DNA of 64,000 bases from Ilumatobacteraceae bacterium (GCA_013213745.1 JABSQH010000091.1:20362-84361), one strand, 5' to 3'; counted from the first letter of the stretch, positions 53,742 to 62,557 are shown. A program made the numbers and translations. Notes: a model not told the origin generated them from the sequence alone.

Positions 53742-55187
53742 GTGGTCCCCGAACGGTTTGCACCGGTGCTGGCTGAGCTCGCGCCGCTCGCGGAGCGGTT
53801 CGCAGCACGCGGGCATCGGCTGTATCTCGTCGGTGGTTCAGTCCGCGATCTCCTGGTGGGCGGTGATCCGACCGACGCCGTCGGTGATGACTTCGATCTC
53901 GACCTGACCACCGATGCTCGCCCGGACGAGATCAAGGCCGCGCTCGACGGAGCGGTCGACGCGCTGTGGACCCAGGGTGAGCGGTTCGGCACGATCGGAG
54001 CGCAGCGGGTCGGCGCCGATGGGCGGTCGCGCACGATCGAGGTCACGACGTTTCGGTCCGAGGCGTACAGCGACGACTCGCGCAAACCGGTCGTCGAGTT
54101 CGCCGATCACATCGATGTCGATCTGTCTCGGCGCGACTTCACCATCAACGCGATGGCCCTCGAGCTGCGCGCCGACGACGCCGCGCCCGAGCTCGTCGAT
54201 CCCTTCGGGGGCGCCGTCGATCTGGCGGCACGGCAGCTGCGTACGCCAAGCGGACCCGACATCTCGTTCGGCGACGATCCATTGCGGATGTTGCGCGCAG
54301 CGCGGTTCATCGCCCGGTTCGACCTCGAGCCCACCCCCGATCTCGTCGAGGCGGTCGAGCAACTTGGTGCCCGCCTCGAGATCGTGTCGGCCGAGCGCAT
54401 CCGTGACGAGCTCGACAAGTTGATGACGGTCGATCACCCGGCGCCGGGACTGTGGTTTCTTGTCGACACCGGGCTCGCCGACCACTTCTTGCCCGAGTTG
54501 CCGGCGATGCGCCTCGAGCACGATCCGATCCACCGTCACAAAGACGTCCTCGCCCATTCGATCGCAGTCGTCGAGAACGTCCGTCGACCAGCCGATCCCG
54601 ACGCCTTCGACTTCCGGCTCACGCGTCTCGCTGCGCTGTTTCACGACATCGGCAAGCCGCGCACACGGGGCTACTCCGCCGGCAAAGGCACCACGTTCCA
54701 TCACCATGACGCCGTTGGCGCACGGATGACGCGCAAACGGATGAGCGCGCTCCGCTACTCCAACGACGATGTCGAGGCGGTGACCGAGCTGGTTGCGCTG
54801 CACCTGCGCTTCCACACGTACTCGATGGGCTGGTCCGACGCCGCCGTCCGTCGCTACGTCCGAGACGCTGGCGATCTGTTGGCCGAACTGAACGTCCTCA
54901 CCCGCTGTGATTGCACGACGCGCAACGCCAAGAAGGCCGCCCGCCTGGCACGACGGATGGACGAGCTGGAAGAGCGCATCGATGAGCTGGCCGTTGCGGA
55001 GGAGCTCGCCGCGCTGCGCCCGGAGCTCGACGGCAACCAGGTAATGGACCATCTGTCCCTCCCCCCCGGACGCGAGGTCGGCGAGGCGATGCGCTTCTTG
55101 ATGGAGATCCGTATCGAAGAAGGCGTGATCGGCGACACGGAGATCCGCAAGCGGCTCGACGCCTGGTGGCGCGATCGGAATCGGTGA
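53742..55187 (+). CDS. cca: CCA-adding tRNA nucleotidyltransferase with HD domain
   Basis: 481-aa class II tRNA nucleotidyltransferase that repairs or adds the 3' CCA end. The catalytic head has YLVGGSVRDLLVGGDPTD and DFDLDLTT (metal-binding Asp pair), then IEVTTFRSEAYSD and the RRDFTINAMA motif; the neck has DDPLRMLRAARFIARF; a HD phosphohydrolase domain follows (RLAALFHDIGKPRTRG and HHHDAVGARMT). GTG 53742 gives the compact start VVPERFAPVL. tRNA-Ala in this window lacks an encoded CCA and needs such an enzyme. In mycobacteria the same gene (pcnA) sits at this place next to Rv3909. Confidence 0.95.
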   Translation: MVPERFAPVLAELAPLAERFAARGHRLYLVGGSVRDLLVGGDPTDAVGDDFDLDLTTDARPDEIKAALDGAVDALWTQGERFGTIGAQRVGADGRSRTIEVTTFRSEAYSDDSRKPVVEFADHIDVDLSRRDFTINAMALELRADDAAPELVDPFGGAVDLAARQLRTPSGPDISFGDDPLRMLRAARFIARFDLEPTPDLVEAVEQLGARLEIVSAERIRDELDKLMTVDHPAPGLWFLVDTGLADHFLPELPAMRLEHDPIHRHKDVLAHSIAVVENVRRPADPDAFDFRLTRLAALFHDIGKPRTRGYSAGKGTTFHHHDAVGARMTRKRMSALRYSNDDVEAVTELVALHLRFHTYSMGWSDAAVRRYVRDAGDLLAELNVLTRCDCTTRNAKKAARLARRMDELEERIDELAVAEELAALRPELDGNQVMDHLSLPPGREVGEAMRFLMEIRIEEGVIGDTEIRKRLDAWWRDRNR

Positions 55188-57277
55188 GCTCGGCCATCAC
55201 CGTCATCGTTGTTGTTGCCGTCGCCGTGGTGATCGCTGCGGCGGTCGCCGCGCTCGTCGTCGTCCGTCGTGCGCACGCGGCGGTCGATGTGGCCCGGCGT
55301 GACCTGGCGAACACCCTCGATGCGCTGCCCGACGCAGTGATGCGGCTCGACGCAAACGGCGACATCGAATGGGCGAACGAGCGGGCCGCGGCAATGGCCG
55401 GTCGCTCGGTCGATGATCTCGAGGGGCGCTCGTTCTTGGCATTGGTCGGCGACGACGATCGCCCCAACCTGGTCGAGCGGTGGCAACTCGACGCTCCTGC
55501 CACGTTGCTCGAGCTGGTCGGCGCCGACGGCCGGAGCCTGATCGTCGAAGCAACCCGCCACGACGACGGTGCTGCCGGGCCGCTCGTCGTGTTGCGCGAC
55601 GTCAGCCATCGCGAGCGGCAGTCGAGTGCACTGCATCAGGCGCGACGGCGGTTCCAACAGGCGTTCGACGCAGCACCGATCGGAATGGCGCTCGTGCGGA
55701 TGGACGATCGAGCGATCGTCGACGCGAACCAGGCCTTGGCCGACATGCTCGGCGTGTCGGTCGAGGAATTGATCGGCACATCGGTCAACGAGCTGACTCA
55801 CCCAGACGACCTTCGGGCCGCGGTCGCGCAGCGGGCCCGACTGGAGTTGGGAATCGCCGAGGCGTTCGTCATCGAACAGCGCTATCGCCATCGCAATGGT
55901 GATTATCGATGGACCCGCACCCGCATGTCGGTGACCGAGGACGCCGGCGTCGCGTTGGCCATCACGCACATCGAGGACATCACTGCGCAGCGCACCAGCG
56001 CGGAACAGCTGAGCTTCGCCGAAACGCATGACACCCTCACCGGGCTGCCGAACCGCGCCGCTGCCGTCGCCCGGCTCGACGCACGCGCCGCGCCGGTGGT
56101 GTTCTTCGACATCGACAACTTCAAGGTGGTCAACGACAGTCTCGGTCACGCGGTTGGTGACGCTGTGCTGCTCGAGGTGGCCAGTCGGTTGCGCCAAGAG
56201 ATCGACGACGATGCTCGTCTGGCGCGGCTGGGAGGTGACGAGTTCGTCGTCGTGGCAGACCGTGGTGCGCACGACGATGACGTGGCCCGCGTGGCCGCCC
56301 GCGTGCGGCACGCGTTGCAGGCCCCGATGGTCGTCGAGGGGGAGGAGCTGGTCGTCACGCTGAGCGCAGGAATGGCCCACCCCTCGGGCGCAGCGAACGG
56401 CGATCAGTTGTTGCGCGACGCGGAAGCAGCGATGTATCGCGCCAAATCCGCGGGCCGCGATCGCATCGAGCGGTTCACGCCCGACACGCGCGAGTCATCG
56501 GTGGATGTGTTGCGGACGTCGACCGAGTTGCGCCGCGGCCTCGAACGCGGCGAGATCGTCCCGTACTTCCAACCCATCGTGGCCCTCGTCGGTGGCGAGA
56601 TCGAGGGCTTCGAGGTGCTCGCCCGCTGGTTACACCCCGACCGCGGTCTGCTCGCTCCTGGTGCATTTCTTCCGGTGGCTGAGGAGACGGGTCTGATCAC
56701 CGAGCTCGGCGCCAGCATCATGCGCGATGCACTGTCGCAGCTCGCCCGTTGGCGGGCACAAGGGTTGCCGTTCGCCAATGCGTCGATCTCGGTCAACGTC
56801 GCGACACAGCAGCTCGCCGACTCGGCGTTCCTCGGCGTCGTCGACGAGGCATTGCAGCAGACGGGGATCGATGCCGACTCGCTCTGGCTGGAGATCACCG
56901 AGACAGCGTTGATGAGTGACACCCACGCTGCGGGAGCGTCGCTGCGGGAGTTGCGCGGGCTCGGCTTGCACGTGTCGGTCGACGACTTCGGAACCGGCTA
57001 CTCATCGCTGACCTACCTCAAACGATTCCCGGTCGAGGCGATCAAGATCGATCGAAGCTTCGTCGCCGGTCTCGGCCTGGAGGCCGACGACACCTCGATC
57101 GTCGAGGCGGTGATCGGTCTCGGCCATTCCCTCGGTGTACTGGTGATTGCCGAGGGTGTCGAGACACCGCTGCAACTGACTCGGCTACGCGAACTCGCCT
57201 GCGACAAGGCCCAGGGTTACCTCTTCGGGCGCCCACGGAACGCCCAGATCATCGAGGCCGAACGCGTCGATCGGTGA
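55184..57277 (+). CDS. Membrane-anchored PAS-PAS-GGDEF-EAL cyclic-di-GMP protein
   Basis: 697-aa signalling protein. Helix 1 (about 4-26) anchors it; two PAS folds follow (NTLDALPDAVMRLDANGDIE and AFDAAPIGMALVRMDDRAIV); the GGDEF domain has the intact catalytic GGDEF (350-354) after FFDIDNFKVVNDSLGH; the EAL domain starts FQPIVAL and has EVLARW with Glu477 in the EAL position, then DDFGTGYSSLTYLKRFPV and EGVETPLQL. Both synthesis and hydrolysis of cyclic-di-GMP look possible. GTG 55184 overlaps the cca stop (GTGA), so it is translated with the CCA enzyme, an odd partnership. Confidence 0.92.
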   Translation: MSSAITVIVVVAVAVVIAAAVAALVVVRRAHAAVDVARRDLANTLDALPDAVMRLDANGDIEWANERAAAMAGRSVDDLEGRSFLALVGDDDRPNLVERWQLDAPATLLELVGADGRSLIVEATRHDDGAAGPLVVLRDVSHRERQSSALHQARRRFQQAFDAAPIGMALVRMDDRAIVDANQALADMLGVSVEELIGTSVNELTHPDDLRAAVAQRARLELGIAEAFVIEQRYRHRNGDYRWTRTRMSVTEDAGVALAITHIEDITAQRTSAEQLSFAETHDTLTGLPNRAAAVARLDARAAPVVFFDIDNFKVVNDSLGHAVGDAVLLEVASRLRQEIDDDARLARLGGDEFVVVADRGAHDDDVARVAARVRHALQAPMVVEGEELVVTLSAGMAHPSGAANGDQLLRDAEAAMYRAKSAGRDRIERFTPDTRESSVDVLRTSTELRRGLERGEIVPYFQPIVALVGGEIEGFEVLARWLHPDRGLLAPGAFLPVAEETGLITELGASIMRDALSQLARWRAQGLPFANASISVNVATQQLADSAFLGVVDEALQQTGIDADSLWLEITETALMSDTHAAGASLRELRGLGLHVSVDDFGTGYSSLTYLKRFPVEAIKIDRSFVAGLGLEADDTSIVEAVIGLGHSLGVLVIAEGVETPLQLTRLRELACDKAQGYLFGRPRNAQIIEAERVDR

Positions 57278-57304
57278 GCCGGGCAGACCGGCACGATCGT
57301 TCCG

Positions 57305-57910
57305 TCACGACCCTTCTTTGAGCGCCCGCAGGATCAAGGTCGACGGTCGCGGCGCGGCACCACCGGCGCCGAGCTCGAGCAGTCGGTCGACCCGGAAATT
57401 GGTGCGCGCGAGCGAGGTGTGCCAGCCACCGATGGTGCGCTCGGTGCCGTACGGCGATTCGTCACTGACGGTGGCGAAGGGATGGTCGACGACGATCACG
57501 AACGGTCGCTCGGGCTTGAGGATGCGATGGACCTGCCGGAACAGTCGACCGAGGTCGTCGACGTCGCCGATCGTGCGATTGGCCACGACCACGTCGCATG
57601 TTGCCGACGTGATGTCGCCGAGATCGGCGAGGTCGGTCTCGAAGCACTGCACGCTGACCTCGTGTTCGGCCGCCTTCGCTCGGGTCAGAGCGATCTGCTC
57701 GGGGTCGGGATCGACGGCGATCGCCTTGGCGCCTGCGCGGGCCATCGCCAGGGCGTTGTACTCAGATGAGATGCCCAGTTCGACGGCCCGCCGTCCGTCG
57801 CCGAGGTCGCCACACAGGCGCAGCTCGGCATCGTCGGGGAGCCCGGATCCGTACTTGATGGCGAACACGACACCAGTGTGGTCGTCGTCGCGGTGATGGA
57901 CGCGGACCAT
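57305..57910 (-). CDS. Class I SAM-dependent methyltransferase
   Basis: 201-aa protein. Motif I reads AVELGISSEYNALAMARAGA (GIxxxxN variant of GxGxG), followed by AIAVDPDPEQIALTRAKA and the acidic DLADLGDITSATCDVVVAN (motifs II-IV). RILKPERPFVIVVDHPFATV matches the post-IV strand. Substrate unknown. Its start at 57910 is 20 bp from the divergent DUF5318 gene, so both promoters are short. Confidence 0.75.
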   Translation of the reverse strand: MVRVHHRDDDHTGVVFAIKYGSGLPDDAELRLCGDLGDGRRAVELGISSEYNALAMARAGAKAIAVDPDPEQIALTRAKAAEHEVSVQCFETDLADLGDITSATCDVVVANRTIGDVDDLGRLFRQVHRILKPERPFVIVVDHPFATVSDESPYGTERTIGGWHTSLARTNFRVDRLLELGAGGAAPRPSTLILRALKEGS

Positions 57911-57930
57911 GGTGGCTAGCCTCTCGGGCG

Positions 57931-58332
57931 ATGAGCTTCTCGGTCGGTGCCGTACGCGGGATCGACGGCGCGCGCGGGATCGTCGATCATCGCCTCGCCC
58001 GACGCATGCTGATCAACGAAGTCCGCCGTGGCCGGATTCCTCTCGAGCAGGTGTGCGACGCCCATCCCGAGCTCGTTCGCGCCGCACGCAATGTGGGCAC
58101 CGTGACCACCACGATGTGCCCGATCTGCGAAGAGTCTGAGCTGCGCCTCGTGACCTACGTGTTCGGCGCCCGCCTTCCCGCTCACGGCCGTTGTGTTTCC
58201 ACAGCGGCGGAGATGGCCACCCTCAATCGGCGACCCGACGATCTCAACGCATACGTCGTCGAGGCGTGTGTCGAGTGTCGCTGGCACCACCTTTTGCGCG
58301 TGCTCCCGGTCGGTGGCCGGCGCACCTCCTGA
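57931..58332 (+). CDS. DUF5318 protein (Rv0049-like)
   Basis: 133-aa protein with four cysteines in MCPICEESELR and ACVECRWHHL that could form a zinc ribbon. The motif DHRLARRMLINEVRRGRI at the N-terminus and the late ECRWHHLL fit the DUF5318 family, which lies close to the rpsF-ssb-rpsR-rplI cluster in mycobacteria. The lipoprotein gene starts 4 bp after its stop. Function unknown. Confidence 0.75.
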   Translation: MSFSVGAVRGIDGARGIVDHRLARRMLINEVRRGRIPLEQVCDAHPELVRAARNVGTVTTTMCPICEESELRLVTYVFGARLPAHGRCVSTAAEMATLNRRPDDLNAYVVEACVECRWHHLLRVLPVGGRRTS

Positions 58333-58336
58333 CCGC

Positions 58337-58975
58337 GTGCGCGTGCTCCTCGCCGCCGCGGCGGCGTTGGTCGTCACCGCCTGCTCGTCGAATTCGCCGG
58401 CGACCACCCACTCGGACACCACCGGGACGACCAGCGTCGACACGGTCGCCACATCGACCCCCACGCCCGACAGCGTTGCTGTGACGACTGCGCCAACCGA
58501 TGCGACCGCCGCCGGGGACGATGCCGGCGGAGTGCAGCCGGAGGGGTTCACCACCGTCGAGGCAACGATCACCTCGGCCGATGGCGAGGTGTGCACGGTC
58601 TGTCTCTGGCTTGCCGACGATGCGAGCCTGCGCTCGCGCGGACTCATGCAAGTGACCGACCTCGGCGACCCGGTCGGCATGGTCTTCACCTACGAGGCCG
58701 ACACCAGCGGCAACTTCTTCATGTTCAACACGCCCACGCCGTTGTCGATCGCCTGGTTCGACCGAGACGGTTCATATCTCGCCGAAACCGACATGGAACC
58801 GTGCCTGGTGGCCGACTCGGGCGAGTGCGAGCGCTACAACCCCGGTGCGCCTTACGTCTTCGCCCTCGAAGTCCCCCAAGGGGGCCTCGCCGCACTCGGT
58901 GTCGAGCCCGGCTCGACGTTCGAACTCGTGCCCGGGACCAAGTCGTCGCTCGGCCTGCCCTGTGTATCGGCGTGA
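58337..58975 (+). CDS. DUF192 lipoprotein
   Basis: 212-aa lipoprotein: VRVLLAAAAALVVTACSSNS shows a hydrophobic signal with lipobox TAC before SS. A Thr/Asp-rich spacer follows (about 20-75), then a DUF192 domain: GLMQVTDLGDPVGMVFTYEA, NTPTPLSIAWFDRDGSYLAE and the final VPQGGLAALGVEPGSTFEL. DUF192 proteins are small beta folds of unknown function. GTG 58337 (or 58343) is the start; the longer frame lies over the DUF5318 gene. Confidence 0.8.
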   Translation: MRVLLAAAAALVVTACSSNSPATTHSDTTGTTSVDTVATSTPTPDSVAVTTAPTDATAAGDDAGGVQPEGFTTVEATITSADGEVCTVCLWLADDASLRSRGLMQVTDLGDPVGMVFTYEADTSGNFFMFNTPTPLSIAWFDRDGSYLAETDMEPCLVADSGECERYNPGAPYVFALEVPQGGLAALGVEPGSTFELVPGTKSSLGLPCVSA

Positions 58976-59025
58976 TGACCTGACACGTCATCGCATCGAC
59001 GTCGCTGGGCGAGCAGCCTCGTCAC

Positions 59026-59254
59026 GTGGATCACATCGCAACAGATGATTGCGCCGAGGCGGCGATGACGGTTCGCAGGTACTGCGACGCGTGGATGGCC
59101 GGCGCTGGAGGAGTTGACGCACCGCCAGCCGGTCGAGGTCGTCGACGTGCTCGCCAGCGAAGATGGCGCCGTCGCGATCGTGCGGGAGCGGTGGCACCGA
59201 GGTGCGGTGAACGGCGAGGAATTGACCGCAGGAGAACGCACAAACCTTCGGTAG
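59026..59254 (+). pseudogene. Remnant of an NTF2-like (SnoaL) gene, frame-shifted and internally deleted
   Basis: Frame one gives DDCAEAAMTVRRYCDAWMAG (to about 59103), an N-terminal helix like those of SnoaL/NTF2-like proteins. From about 59105 the next frame gives LEELTHRQPVEVVDVLASED then AVAIVRERWHRG, resembling the beta strands of the same fold, ending at a stop at 59254. Roughly half of a normal domain is missing between and after these parts. A decayed gene just upstream of rpsF. Confidence 0.4.
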
Positions 59255-59340
59255 AGTTTCGCAGTCACATATACGCCCTGCCCCGCAAGGGGCTCCGTGC
59301 CTCGATCGAGTGCACCGGATCCGGAGGGAGAACTCGCACG
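59255..59340 (+). ncRNA. Structured 5' leader of rpsF-ssb-rpsR-rplI
   Basis: GCCCC-GCAA-GGGGC (59280-59293) is a hairpin with a GNRA tetraloop; a second fold can form from TCCG near 59294 with CGGA near 59313, enclosing the palindrome CTCGATCGAG. Leaders of this operon in other bacteria bind the S6:S18 pair for feedback control; the conserved details were not verified here. GGAGG lies before the ATG. Confidence 0.35.
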
Positions 59341-59667
59341 ATGCGTGCTTATGAACTGATGGTGATCATCGATGGCGACGTCGACGATCCCAAAGCCCAG
59401 GCCTGGACCAAGCAGGTCGCCGATGCCGTTGCCAACGTTGGTGGCGAGTTGCACGGCAAGGTGGATTGGTGGGGGAAGCGCCAGTTCGCTTACCCGATCA
59501 ACAAGAAGCCGGCCGGCTACTACCTGGTCGCCGAGCTCGTTGCGCCGCCCGGCGCCCTCGACGATTTCGAGCGCACGATGCGTCTCGCCGACGACATCGT
59601 CCGCCACAAGCTCATCCGTCTGCCCGATGCCGAGGCACAGCGTCGCGGCATGGCTGTTCCCGCCTGA
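59341..59667 (+). CDS. rpsF: Ribosomal protein S6
   Basis: 108-aa small-subunit protein: MRAYELMVIIDGDVDDPKAQ then VDWWGKRQFAYPINKKPAGY, typical S6. It pairs with S18 on the 30S platform. ATG 59341 is preceded by GGAGG. Head of the rpsF-ssb-rpsR-rplI cluster. Confidence 0.97.
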   Translation: MRAYELMVIIDGDVDDPKAQAWTKQVADAVANVGGELHGKVDWWGKRQFAYPINKKPAGYYLVAELVAPPGALDDFERTMRLADDIVRHKLIRLPDAEAQRRGMAVPA

Positions 59668-59720
59668 CGGCGGGATCACGAACGCTCACGTTCACGGATT
59701 CACATCAGAAGGGGACACAC

Positions 59721-60167
59721 ATGGCTTCGGAGAACTCCGTCACGCTCGTCGGGAACCTGACCCGCGATCCTGAGTTGCGCTACACGACCACCGGTCGTGG
59801 CGTCGCCAGCTTCGGCCTCGCCGTCAACCGGCGCTACCAGCAGAACGGCGAATGGCAAGAGCAGGTCTCGTTCTTCAACGTGGTCGCCTGGGGCGATCTC
59901 GGTGAGAACGCTGCGGCGAGCCTCAACAAGGGCAATCGGGTCATGGTCACGGGCCGACTCGAACAGCGCCAGTACGAGACCCGCGAGGGCGAAAAGCGCA
60001 ACGTGGTCGAGGTGATCGCCGACGAGCTCGGTCCTAGCCTCCGCTGGGCGCAGGCGCAGGTCGAGCGGATCAGCCGCGATGCTGCATCCGGCGGCGGCGG
60101 TGGCGCCCCATCCGGTGGCGGCAACCGCGCCCCCGATCCCGTGTACGGCGACGAAGAGCCGTTCTGA
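59721..60167 (+). CDS. ssb: Single-stranded DNA-binding protein
   Basis: 148-aa SSB. OB fold starts SVTLVGNLTRDPELRYTTTG, with VAWGDLGENAAASLNKGNRV and VTGRLEQRQYETREGEKRN; then a Gly/Ser linker and the acidic tip DEEPF that contacts partner proteins. ATG 59721 directly follows AGAAGGGG. Lies between rpsF and rpsR as in most bacteria. Confidence 0.97.
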   Translation: MASENSVTLVGNLTRDPELRYTTTGRGVASFGLAVNRRYQQNGEWQEQVSFFNVVAWGDLGENAAASLNKGNRVMVTGRLEQRQYETREGEKRNVVEVIADELGPSLRWAQAQVERISRDAASGGGGGAPSGGGNRAPDPVYGDEEPF

Positions 60168-60215
60168 TCCTCATTCCCGATTTCTGACGACGACACCCCC
60201 ACGCAAGGACACCTG

Positions 60216-60632
60216 ATGGCCAGCAAGAAGAACAAGGCGCGCGCTGCACGCGACGCCAACCCTCGCAAATTCAAGAAGAAGACGAGCATCCTCGTCACCG
60301 AGAAGGTCGAGTACATCGACTACAAAGACGTCGATCTGCTGCAGCGGTTCATGAGCGATCGCGCCAAGATCCGCAACCGGCGAGTCGCCGGCAACTCCCT
60401 GCAGCAGCAGCGCGAGGTGGCCAACGCGATCAAGCTGGCCCGTGAGATGGCGCTGTTGCCGTACGCCAAGCGAGTTGCATCGACGCGCACCGGCGGTCGC
60501 CGCGACGGAGGCCGTGACGGTCGTCCGCCACGCGATGAGGGCGCCCCGAACGACGTCGAGGCAACGACCGATGAGACCGTGCTCGAAGACACCGACGAGA
60601 CCGTTGTCGACGCCGTCGAGGAGCAGGCATGA
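60216..60632 (+). CDS. rpsR: Ribosomal protein S18 with acidic C-terminal extension
   Basis: 138-aa S18. The core (about 20-88) has [20 protein letters not shown] followed by [20 protein letters not shown] and [13 protein letters not shown]. Standard S18 ends shortly after this, at 75-90 residues; here about 50 more follow, first basic/Gly-rich ([16 protein letters not shown]) and then acidic ([20 protein letters not shown], ending VEEQA). No N-terminal zinc cysteines. The stop overlaps rplI by 4 bp. Confidence 0.93.
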   Translation: MASKKNKARAARDANPRKFKKKTSILVTEKVEYIDYKDVDLLQRFMSDRAKIRNRRVAGNSLQQQREVANAIKLAREMALLPYAKRVASTRTGGRRDGGRDGRPPRDEGAPNDVEATTDETVLEDTDETVVDAVEEQA

Positions 60633-61081
60633 GCGTCAAGATCATCCTTCGTTCCGATCTCGACGGGCTCGGTAAGCGTGGCGACATCGTCGAAGTGGCC
60701 GACGGCCATGCCCGCAACTACCTGCTGCCAAAGGGCCACGCGATCGTCGCTTCCGACGGCGCGATCGAGCAGGCGGCGCGCATGCGCAAGGCGCGCGACG
60801 AGCGTGACGCCACCGCCCGCGAGGCGGCCACGGCGATCGCCAGCGCCCTGGTGCCGCAGGTCATCACGATCTCGGCCAATGCCGGCAGCGAAGGCCGTCT
60901 GTTCGGCTCGGTGTCGGCTGCCGACATCGCCGACGCGGTGCGCGAGCAGACCGACATCGAGATCGATCGTCGCGACATCGACGTCGACCACATCCGGACC
61001 ACCGGACAGCATCAGGTGACGGCGTCGCTGCACTCCGACGTGTCGTTCCCGATCACCCTCGAGGTGGTTGCGGCCGAATAG
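60629..61081 (+). CDS. rplI: Ribosomal protein L9
   Basis: 150-aa L9: [20 protein letters not shown], the signature LGxxGDxVxVxxGYxRNYL-like [14 protein letters not shown], a long connecting helix, and a C-terminal domain. ATG 60629 overlaps the rpsR stop. Last of the ribosomal cluster before dnaB. Confidence 0.96.
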   Translation: MSVKIILRSDLDGLGKRGDIVEVADGHARNYLLPKGHAIVASDGAIEQAARMRKARDERDATAREAATAIASALVPQVITISANAGSEGRLFGSVSAADIADAVREQTDIEIDRRDIDVDHIRTTGQHQVTASLHSDVSFPITLEVVAAE

Positions 61082-61108
61082 GCCCGTCCGGTGCGACCGT
61101 CGGCGGTG

Positions 61109-61162
61109 TCATCCACAGCACCGCCCACAGCGTTGCCCACATCGGTCCCCACCGGACCCACA
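61109..61162. promoter_or_regulatory. Array of DnaA-box-like sites upstream of dnaB
   Basis: Four same-orientation 9-mers ending CCACA or CCCACA: TCATCCACA (61109-61117), CCGCCCACA (61121-61129), TTGCCCACA (61133-61141) and GGACCCACA (61154-61162), beginning 12, 12 and 21 bp apart. They fill the rplI-dnaB gap. The same 12-bp spacing occurs at 37820/37832 in the candidate origin. May allow DnaA to control dnaB. Confidence 0.45.
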
Positions 61163-61222
61163 GAAGTCGGCGGGTTGTGCCCCTTCCATCGCACAACCCC
61201 GAGCTGAGAAGGTGGTGCCCCC

Positions 61223-62557
61223 ATGTCGTCGAGCACCGGTCGCGTCCCACCCCACAACCTGCACGCCGAGCAGTCCGTCCTTGGCGCGCTGCTGCTGTCG
61301 CGCGAAGCGGTCGGCCTCGTCGGTGAAGCAGGGCTGACGGTCCGCGACTTCTACCACCCCGCCAACCAACACATCTTCGACGCCATCCGGTCGATCTACT
61401 CGACCGCGGGTCCGGTCGACGTGGTCACCGTCGCCGACGAGCTCCGCCGCAACGGCCTCTTGGAGGAGGTCGGTGGGATCGAGCGGCTCAACGAGTTGCA
61501 GAACGCGACCCCCTCGGTGTCCGGCGCGGAGCACTACGCGAAGATCGTGATGGACACGGCACTGTTGCGCCGCCTGATCCACACAGCCGGCGAGATCACC
61601 GACCTTGCGTTCGGCGAGCCCGACGATGTCACCAAAGCGGTCGATCTCGCGGAATCGAAGATGTTCGAGGTCGCCGAGGACCGCGTCGTCGACAGTACCC
61701 GGCCGATCCAAGAGCTGCTCAACGACACGATGGATCAGCTCGAGGAGAACTACGAGCGTGGCGACTCGATCACCGGCGAGGCAATGGGCTACGACGACCT
61801 CGACGAGCTGCTGTCCGGCCTCCAACCGAGCACCTTGAACATCGTGGGTGCTCGTCCGGCGATGGGAAAGTCGGCCTTTGGCCTCGGCATCGCCACCCAT
61901 GTTGCGCAGCACTCGCAGAAACCGGTGCTGTTCTTTTCACTCGAGATGGGACACGCCGAGCTCACCCAGAGAATCCTGGCGAGCGAGGCCAAGGTCGACT
62001 CCACCAAGCTGCGCACCGGCAACCTCAGCGAGAGCGACTGGTCGAAGATCGGATTGGCCGTCGGTCGACTCGAGGTGCCGCTGTTCCTCGACGACAACCC
62101 GCAGGTGACGGTCATGGAGATCCGCGCCAAGGCTCGGCGGATCAAGTCCCAGCACGGCGGCCTGTCGGTGATCCTCATCGACTACCTGCAGCTGATGAGC
62201 GGTTCGGGCACGGCGGAGAACCGCCAGCTCGAAGTGAGCGAGATCAGCCGAAACCTGAAGATCCTGGCCCGTGAACTCGAGGTGCCGATCGTGGCGTTCA
62301 GCCAGCTCAGCCGTGGCCTCGAAGCGCGGGCCGACAAGCGCCCGATGCTCGCCGATCTCCGCGAGTCGGGGTCGCTCGAGCAGGACGCCGACGTCGTGAT
62401 GTTCCTGTATCGCGACGAGGTCTACAACCCCGAATCACCCGACAAGGGCTCAGCAGAGGTGATCGTCGCCAAGCACCGCTCGGGCCCGATCGGCACCAAA
62501 CGACTGGTGTTCCTCGGCCAGTACACCCGCTTCGACAACGCCGCCCGCTCGATGTAG
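61223..62557 (+). CDS. dnaB: Replicative DNA helicase DnaB
   Basis: 444-aa hexameric 5'-3' helicase. N-terminal collar HNLHAEQSVLGALLLSREAV, RecA-like domain with Walker A GARPAMGKSAFGLGIA, FSLEMGHAELTQRILASEA, Walker B LSVILIDYLQLMSG and the late FSQLSRGLEARADKRPMLAD. No intein interrupts it, unlike many actinobacterial dnaB genes. ATG 61223 follows a purine-rich GAGAAGG. DciA, its loader, is encoded at 33527-33820. Confidence 0.97.
   Translation: MSSSTGRVPPHNLHAEQSVLGALLLSREAVGLVGEAGLTVRDFYHPANQHIFDAIRSIYSTAGPVDVVTVADELRRNGLLEEVGGIERLNELQNATPSVSGAEHYAKIVMDTALLRRLIHTAGEITDLAFGEPDDVTKAVDLAESKMFEVAEDRVVDSTRPIQELLNDTMDQLEENYERGDSITGEAMGYDDLDELLSGLQPSTLNIVGARPAMGKSAFGLGIATHVAQHSQKPVLFFSLEMGHAELTQRILASEAKVDSTKLRTGNLSESDWSKIGLAVGRLEVPLFLDDNPQVTVMEIRAKARRIKSQHGGLSVILIDYLQLMSGSGTAENRQLEVSEISRNLKILARELEVPIVAFSQLSRGLEARADKRPMLADLRESGSLEQDADVVMFLYRDEVYNPESPDKGSAEVIVAKHRSGPIGTKRLVFLGQYTRFDNAARSM

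Noticed and set aside
61223..62557. Intein or split in dnaB
   Set aside because: The helicase is of standard length with contiguous Walker A and B and no splicing-domain motifs.
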